Of a DNA stretch of 64,000 nt, positions 58,318 to 64,000 are shown piece after piece; within the stretch, counting starts at the first letter, position 1; each line of letters begins with the position of its first letter. Source of the DNA: Dicyema japonicum (Eukaryota > Dicyemida > Rhombozoa > Dicyemidae); the NCBI GenBank assembly GCA_011109175.1, contig RDEW01000031.1:547758-611757 (forward strand), read 5' to 3'. The notes beneath the pieces are model-generated. The model had not been told where the DNA came from. It did not search any database and saw nothing but the letters and a program-made list of their open reading frames with translations. The position numbers and the translations under genes were made by a program.

Positions 58318-58911
58318 ATGTTCTCTTTGGTTGAATCTGTTGAAGATGAAATTGATCTTTCAGAATTGAAGGAAAGGATTATTTCTTACAACAAGTATGA
58401 CTACGAATGGCCTAACTACTCCATTGATGACTTTGAAGAAGTCTTCAAAAGTATAATTAATTAATTCCCAGACTTGGGTGCCGACAGATCCGACTATGAC
58501 GACATGACTGAAAACAAGAAAATTACAGATTTTGGAAAAAAGACAAATTTTTTTGGAAGTATCTTTGTCTTCTCATTTCCTATAGCCCATAATGAAATGC
58601 CTGCAAGACCCCGGGGAACCAACGTTGGCAGAAAAGGTGGTGAAAACAAGAAATATTCAAAAAAGGCTCAAAACTTGAGGGAGAAGAGAAGACGGGACGA
58701 TATGAAACTTTTACTGCAGGAACTTTGCAACATTTTAAATGTAACAAACGCTAGAATGACGATGAAAGATATATTGGAGAGTACAGTAGAGTTTATTAAG
58801 AACAAACGTCGGCTTATTTACCAAAAAATTGAGATAAAGAACAGATTAGCAAAGAAATTAAGAGAAAAGGCATACAATTTGATTGAAAAAATTAATAATA
58901 AGACATATTAG
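58318..58911 (+). CDS. bHLH transcription factor with trailing coiled coil
   Basis: Three exons (58318-58450, 58472-58558, 58586-58911) give 182 codons including the stop. The 21-nt intron removes in-frame stops; the 27-nt one is inferred because it would otherwise insert a hydrophobic stretch (SIFVFSFPIA). The acidic N-terminus (SIDDFEEVFK, DRSDYDDM) could be an activation segment. A glycine/lysine stretch leads into NLREKRRRDDMKLLLQELCN, then the loop and MTMKDILESTVEFIKNKRR, a basic helix-loop-helix. The basic region with E-K-R-R-R resembles bHLH-PAS (CLOCK/NPAS2-like) sequences, but no PAS domain follows. Instead a basic amphipathic helix (KIEIKNRLAKKLREKAYNLI) ends the protein. The partner and the exact class are unknown. 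Confidence 0.75.
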
Positions 58912-58969
58912 TTTTACTGTTTCTTTGAGTTTTTATTATTTTTTGTTTTATTTTGTGATTAAGTTTCAT

Positions 58970-59420
58970 CAATTTTGGGGGATTGGCGTTGTTGATCGGC
59001 CAGAGGAATTTTATGAAAAGTAGGCCCTTGTGAATGAGATATCATCTAAATTTCTCTACGAGGAGGTAACCCACATCGAAAGTTAAAATCTAAGCTATCA
59101 ATCAAATCTTTTACTGACATAACCACCAATAAGGTGTTCTACTCCGGATATTGCAACCTCCAACTATGAAATAAAAATAGCTTCCCGTCAGCGATTAATG
59201 AAAAATATCAAGCCAGACCAGAATAAAATGTCCTCATTTGTCAAAAATAGAAATTACTAACTCTCAAGGATCTGGAAACCTTTCGTAGAATGCGCACAAC
59301 AGAGGAGTTTGAAGAAGGTTGGTCATACCTGCGACAAGACGGCAGAATTATATCACCTAAAATTGGAAGCTCTTGAAGAAGAGGCATGTCCCCCCTCTCT
59401 CATTCAGACTGATTACTTAA
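58970..59420 (+). CDS. Unidentified coding-like segment
   Basis: Readable stretches in different frames (DRPEEFYEK, VNEISSKFLYEE, SFTDITTNKVFYSGYCNLQL, then LETFRRMRTTEEFEEGWSYL and RQDGRIISPK) look like exons of a small host gene with tiny introns. One GT-AG candidate of 29 nt lies at 59065-59093. I could not join the pieces into one frame and do not recognise the protein. Confidence 0.3.
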
Positions 59421-59616
59421 ATGGTTGATAATCCATTTTCTAGTTGAATTAGGATGTTTTAGTGATATTAAATAAAGTTTATAAATTATAGTGAATTTAA
59501 GAATATCCTCTCAGACTGAAGAAATGACCTCGCAGCAGTTGTGGCATTCTTCATTTTCATGATTGTTGTCATTCTATCAATATCATTCGTCAGCTCATTC
59601 TGATATTTTATTATTT

Positions 59617-60925
59617 CTAAATAATTAAAATAATACCCTCCACCTTCACTGGCTTTATATTTACTGGTTTTTGTCGATTATTTTTCTGAATATCACAAAT
59701 TGTCACCTTATTTTTCATTTTACTAAGTTTTGCTTTCTGTTCCTCAATAACTTGATCCGCCAGCCAGCTGTAGTTCAACAAAGTCCTCGTTGACGTTGGC
59801 TTCATTAAATGTCCACCAGGATCGCTTCTTTTAACGGCATTCAAGGTTTTAACCAATTTTGAATTGATTTCTTCCAACAAACCGACAATCTTTCTATCTT
59901 CATTCTTATTTGACTGGCAATTTATAGAACTAAAACTGATTTCTCCTCAAAAATAGCATTGACTGAGAGACACGCCTGCACTAATGATTGCAGTTTGTCT
60001 AACTTGGACAGCAAAACTGTATTGTAAACTCAAATCTACTGTAGGAGTTGTTTACGTTGCTATCTGATACAGCCTTTCGAAGATCTTGTTGAATTCGGGC
60101 TTGAAGCTCCTCAAAATTGGCCTCAAAGTTGCTACCATTGATTTAATAAATTACGGAATTTTTATAGATTCCACTTTGTTACTAATTTCCGTGATTTCTT
60201 TGCTAAGGAATTCCACTTGATTTTGTGATTTCTCCACAATTTCCCTTAAATTATTCAATTTCGTACAAAACGTCGCAAATTTTGTCGTTTTTCTCATATT
60301 CATTCATAAAATTTAAGTTACTGTGCTTGAATTCGTTAAAATTTAAATCGAGTTCCTTCAGCATATCCCCAACGTTGTGAGTTTGACTTCTCAGTGAATC
60401 AATCTGCTGAGAAAAGCCACCAATTTCCTTCAAAAAGTAATTTTCTGCGTTATTTTTATTTTTTGTGAACTAAAGTTACTGTCAGTGAGCACCTCTTCTG
60501 TCATATTCAATATTTGCTGAGATATTTTCTCAATTTGTTCGGAACACTCAGTTTTCTGATCCTCTTGAATTCTGTCGGCAGTCTTGTTTTGGGGGATGGA
60601 GTCATTTTCTGGGAAAATGGCAGGATAGTAATTATTTTTTATCTTCTTTTGTCTGAATACTTTTTCAGTGCTGCTGTTCAGTTGTTTGTCGTCATACTCT
60701 TTTCTCTGCAATTAAAAATACTCCTACAATCTTTGAACTTCTTCTATTATAAGCTGAGGCCGACCTTAGTGAACTCACAGACTTTTCCTTTTCTCCTCCA
60801 CTCAGGGATGACTCGGCCGCTTGTGGCTTCGAGAGGAAGTGCTTATTTATGAATTCATCAGAACTGTCAGATTTTGTTACTTTATGATAATTGTCGTTTA
60901 CTTTTAGTTTTACTGACGTCCTCAT
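59617..60925 (-). CDS. Coiled-coil protein, NUP214-like
   Basis: Seven minus-strand exons (60925-60728, 60705-60471, 60444-60267, 60244-60155, 60131-60040, 60016-59937, 59913-59617) join into 390 codons including the stop. Introns are 22, 26, 22, 23, 23 and 23 nt; the second could also be spliced as 35 nt. A polar, serine-rich N-terminus (about 130 residues) is followed by long heptad-rich helices (SQQIDSLRSQTHNVGDMLKE, NQVEFLSKEITEISNKVESI, LSKLDKLQSLVQACLSV). The end has TLLNYSWLADQVIEEQKAKL and a short basic tail. The order and the last block resemble the central coiled coil of NUP214 (TLFN..ANN..II..Q in human, from memory), which binds NUP88 at the cytoplasmic side of the pore. No FG repeats or beta-propeller are present, so the identity is tentative; the gene model itself is solid. 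Confidence 0.7.
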
Positions 60926-61190
60926 CCAGGAAATTGAAAAGAGTGGATCTCTCGGTCTCCCCCGACTAAAGTTTTAGCTAAAGTAGATTACTGTTTTGCT
61001 TTTTTCTTTTACTAAAAATAAATTAATTAATACTTTTAGATTTTAAAATTGATTCGAAGAAATCCTCATCCGACATGGTTGCTTAGTGATAATAATTTAA
61101 ATATTTTAGTCATTGATTTATTAATATTATTAATTGTCATTCTCCAGTGGTAATCAAGAAAACGGTTAGGTCATCAGATGAAGAGAGTTC
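60926..61190. other. Interval upstream of the NUP214-like gene
   Basis: AT-rich, no gene recognised; it should contain the promoter of the minus-strand gene. Confidence 0.35.
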
Positions 61191-61275
61191 GGATGTTGTT
61201 GGAGGCTGGGATCACCTTATTAGTTAGTTTTGACCTATTTTTCTTGGTGGTCTTGGGGTTAAATAAATAAATGAA
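61191..61275 (+). repeat. Isolated LINE 3' tail
   Basis: GGCTGGGATCACCTTATTAG followed by gttagttttgaccta and CTTGGTGGTCTTGGGGTTAA is the plus-strand form of the tail found reversed at 20410-20470, 28105-28160 and 63235-63290. Only this end remains. Confidence 0.7.
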
Positions 61276-61289
61276 GAAAATGCTCCACA

Positions 61290-61590
61290 AAGGTAATCCT
61301 CGCTAGTGATTAAGGTGTCGGGCAAAGTGGCTTAGGTTAAGAGTTCTCACTGCTGTTCACCTGGTGGAAGGTTCCTCGCATCTACGATGCTAAAAGGGTT
61401 TGACGAGTGACGCCGTCATTAGTGGACATATACCGCGGAACTGGATAGTCTAAAAAGGACCCACACACAAGAAAAAAAGAAGTGAAGAGTTCTACGATTA
61501 GTTAAAATTAACTGTTCTTTACTTAAATAAAGTGTGTGTCCTGCCTATGCGGAGCTATAAATACTATGGCTCTCGTGACTATCAAAAAAG
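61290..61590 (+). repeat. tRNA-derived SINE, nearly full length
   Basis: A decayed head (ctagtgattaaggtgtcggg, with a damaged B-box) precedes ctgttcacctggtggaagg, gacgagtgacgccgtca, ctgttctttacttaaataaa and the tail ATGGCTCTCGTGA. It is the same family as 14580-14897. It directly follows the LINE tail at 61191. Confidence 0.75.
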
Positions 61591-61689
61591 GTAATTCTTG
61601 CTGCTATCTATGGAAACTATCTGTGGAAGAACTCCAAAAATATTAAAAATGAAGTTCAATGTTTAATAATTGTAAGCAGTCTAACTACT

Positions 61690-61869
61690 AATATTGGATA
61701 CTTAATTGTCAGTCATGACATTGCATAAATGGGAAAACCATTCACAGATAGATCAAATCCTGTCACAACAGATGTCTTGCAATGTAACGATGCAACAAGT
61801 CGATGACCTTAAAATAGCTTGTGCAATTTCACTATTGGCTAAGGAAATGCAGGGTCAATTATCTCATTA
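61690..61869 (+). CDS. Unidentified coding-like 3' exon
   Basis: An open frame (VMTLHKWENHSQIDQILSQQ, then MQQVDDLKIACAISLLAKEM) ends in TAA at 61869. It has a CAG just before it (about 61712) that could be an acceptor. It is not similar to any LINE in the window. No domain recognised; it may be the last exon of a gene whose other exons were lost. Confidence 0.3.
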
Positions 61870-62839
61870 ATTACATTAAATATAATTTTGTTATGTTTTA
61901 GTATTTTAAATAGTGGATCTTCAAAAAACCAAAATTTGGCTCTTTGGCTTAGAAGGTTGCGACTCCTGGTCTTTCGGTTAAGTGAAAAATTGTTTTTTTC
62001 CATTTGCAGGTCTTTTAAACTGCCAAGGCGTTTAACTATGCCTTGCCAATCTGGGTGCCAGGCACATCACTCACCCTCCTAAAAACATTAGCAGGTCTTG
62101 AAATATATAACGGGATGTTTAAATCTACCTCTTGTTGATCACATATACTGGGAGACAAGAGTCGGACATTAGGTAATCACTAAGGAAATTTTTTGATTTT
62201 ATAAATTCGAAATGTTTACCTAAAAATTGACTTTATTGAATTTAAAATTTCAAAATTTTGACCTTTTTTGACTTTATGACAAATTTTTTAGAAAAGTCCT
62301 AACAGCACTCGTTTAACAACACCCTTATCTCTCAAACGACTAACGGAACCAATTACTATGGATGAATACATAATCTACTTGTTTCAGAAGAGAGTGTAAA
62401 AGATGGGAGTCTCTCCCCCGACTTTATTGTTTCCTTCCAGGGCATCTCAAAGATCTAATTTCTCGGAGCATGAGCAGCTCTGATTCCGGCTTGTATCAAC
62501 TATTACAAAACTAATTAACATGATACTCTCCGGAAAATTCACAAAAAACAGGGAATGGTCATATGTGATCCTCAAATTGATATTAAATGCCTTAAACCAT
62601 ATGCCATGATACAATTTTAGAAGATTGTTTTGCATTCTCCGCCTCAGTGTGCGACTATGTAGATTGCTCTTATGAAAAATCGTCAAATTTTGCCCACAGC
62701 CAATACTTCATTCCCTTGTGCTCTGGAGTAGAATAAGGGGATCCAGCTATGTTCAGCCTCTGAATAGGCCGTGTCACAAAGACGGGTAACCTCTTGTCTT
62801 TTTCCTGCTGAAAAAAGCCTTGTTAGTGCCAAAACAAAC
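61870..62839. other. Interval without recognised gene
   Basis: Blocks near 62170-62285 (ggtaatcacta; ttttttgactttatgacaaa) recur at 44720-44765, so a shared old repeat is present. 62400-62830 has mixed composition and may be the decayed middle of a lineage B LINE. Confidence 0.35.
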
Positions 62840-63220
62840 TACGTTCTTCGATGGGAACTTTGTTTCCAGAAAATGGACAGCTCAAAACGATTGACTCTTC
62901 TATAACACTACCGAACGTCAAATTTGACGACAATCTTATCTGTTCGCATCGGCGGTCTAGGAATTCAGTCTCCCACATATTTAGCGTATTTTTCATATCT
63001 ATCCTCCTTGAGGTCCAACAAACTGTTGATCAAGATGATTCTTCGACTCCGAATTGAATCGTCAAGATTAGAGGACCAAAGAGACCTTCACATGTCCATC
63101 TGTCAAAAAATAAATATGAGAGGCTTCTAAATCAATCAACCAATACCGACTGGCCTGTCTGGTCATTAAAAATGTGAGGGAAGTATGTCCTTTTGATCAC
63201 AAGTTACGTGATTCAGTGAA
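62840..63220 (+). pseudogene. Lineage B LINE fragment
   Basis: Plus-strand LSVRIGGLGIQSPTYLAYFS and NKLLIKMILRL correspond to the TLPVKFCGLGIHN region of the copy at 3660. Only this part is readable. Confidence 0.5.
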
Positions 63221-63229
63221 AACCAGTAT

Positions 63230-64000
63230 TATTATTCTAAAACCCCAAGAACACCAAGAAAGAAAGAATTAACTCACTAAATTAAGTGATCTCAGCCTCC
63301 AACATCTCTCGAATTCTCTTCGAATACTCCGCCAGTTAACCAACAGTGTTCCTGAAGTGTCTTCTTTTATTTCTGCAAAGAAATTCTATCGGAATGCACT
63401 TTTTTTAATGCCGATCTGAATTCCTCCGCATGAACTGCCCTCTCTCTGAATGGGTTTCCTAACTCCTTGCACATACGTAGGGAGCCCTGGCCATTTCTCA
63501 CCGTCGCCTCCTCTGAAAGCAGACTGAAAACGGATGTGGAGTCTGATTGTATGTGCCTCATGATCTTCCGTCTGAGAGAATTCACACGTTCCACCCTCGT
63601 AGAAGGAATGGCGAATCTCCAGGCAGAACAGGCATATTCAATAGTCGACGCAATAACTTGGAGATATACTTTGCTGATCCAAGCAGTATGTGGGAAAGGG
63701 CTCTTCTATATGATGGCTTTTAAGACGTTCTATTTTCGAAGACCTTTGGTTAAGACATTTTCCGTGTGACTGGAGAGCATCATAAGAGAATCGAAAGTCA
63801 CTCCAAGGATCTTTTGGACTCGCGTATAAGGGATGGGAATGTTTCCGAGGAATATCTCAAATCCAACTTTAAATCTTCTGTCCGTAGTAAGTAGGTTGAA
63901 GTGAGACTTGGACTCAGACATAGACAGTAAATTCATGGATAGCCAGTCACACATCAACCAGGTGTGTGACTGAACCACCGCCACAACCCTGGAGGAAGAT
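63230..64000 (-). pseudogene. Lineage A-type LINE RT 3' half, continuing past the window
   Basis: Minus strand: CDWLSMNLLSMSESKSHF, FKVGFEIFLGNIPI, YTRVQKILGVTFDSLMM, ACSAWRFAIPSTR, then LGNPFRERAVHAEEFRSALK. The tail AACCCCAAGAACACCAAGAA is at 63241 and GTGATCTCAGCC at 63286. It is closely related to 28090-28860. The active-site part would lie beyond position 64000. Confidence 0.7.

Overview
This is a repeat-choked nuclear scaffold from a small-genome animal, most plausibly a dicyemid mesozoan. Eight host genes can be read across splice junctions. The 29 introns I could place are all GT-AG and only 20 to 34 nt long, mostly 22 to 25 nt. Such uniformly tiny introns in otherwise metazoan genes (exon-junction helicase, nucleoporins, UFMylation adaptor, CREC calcium-binding protein, GT31 glycosyltransferase, U6 snRNA) match what is published for dicyemids. 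The species assignment is an inference; no rRNA or mitochondrial marker is present.

Host genes, left to right: an eIF4A3-type DEAD-box helicase (5247-6562, +); a 5'-truncated, frameshifted SEH1 nucleoporin (16928-17690, +); a damaged mitochondrial GrpE (21324-21980, +); DDRGK1 (28947-29791, +); U6 snRNA (31815-31914, -); a six-EF-hand secretory-pathway protein (37748-38519, -) with a possible divergent small gene beside it; a beta-1,3-galactosyltransferase-like GT31 enzyme (about 49792-50614, +); a bHLH protein (58318-58911, +); and a coiled-coil protein resembling NUP214 (59617-60925, -). Four further stretches look coding but are unidentified. The genes show no operon or pathway clustering: they are isolated islands between transposons.

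Most of the rest is dead or dying mobile DNA. At least four non-LTR retrotransposon lineages recur: (A) elements with an AP-endonuclease preceded by a 2A-like NPG(P) motif and a GVPQGSPLSP-type RT; (B) elements with a YLDD RT and a C-terminal domain carrying a RPDG motif; (C) RT elements ending in a zinc knuckle plus a PD-(D/E)XK-like nuclease; (D) AP-endonuclease/RT elements, two of which are nearly full length (50877-53430 and 53634-56755). A tRNA-derived SINE shares its 3' tail with lineage D. DNA transposons include a MULE (22517-26281) with a second element nested in its transposase (23592-24702), a small subrepeat-TIR element (7815-8462), Tigger/pogo remnants and Tc1/mariner-like remnants.

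Assembly caution: ten isolated single Ns are each flanked by near-identical copies of 130 to 270 bp (about 655 bp in one case), and a 294-N gap lies at 36004-36297. These look like unmerged contig overlaps between haplotypes rather than biological tandem repeats.
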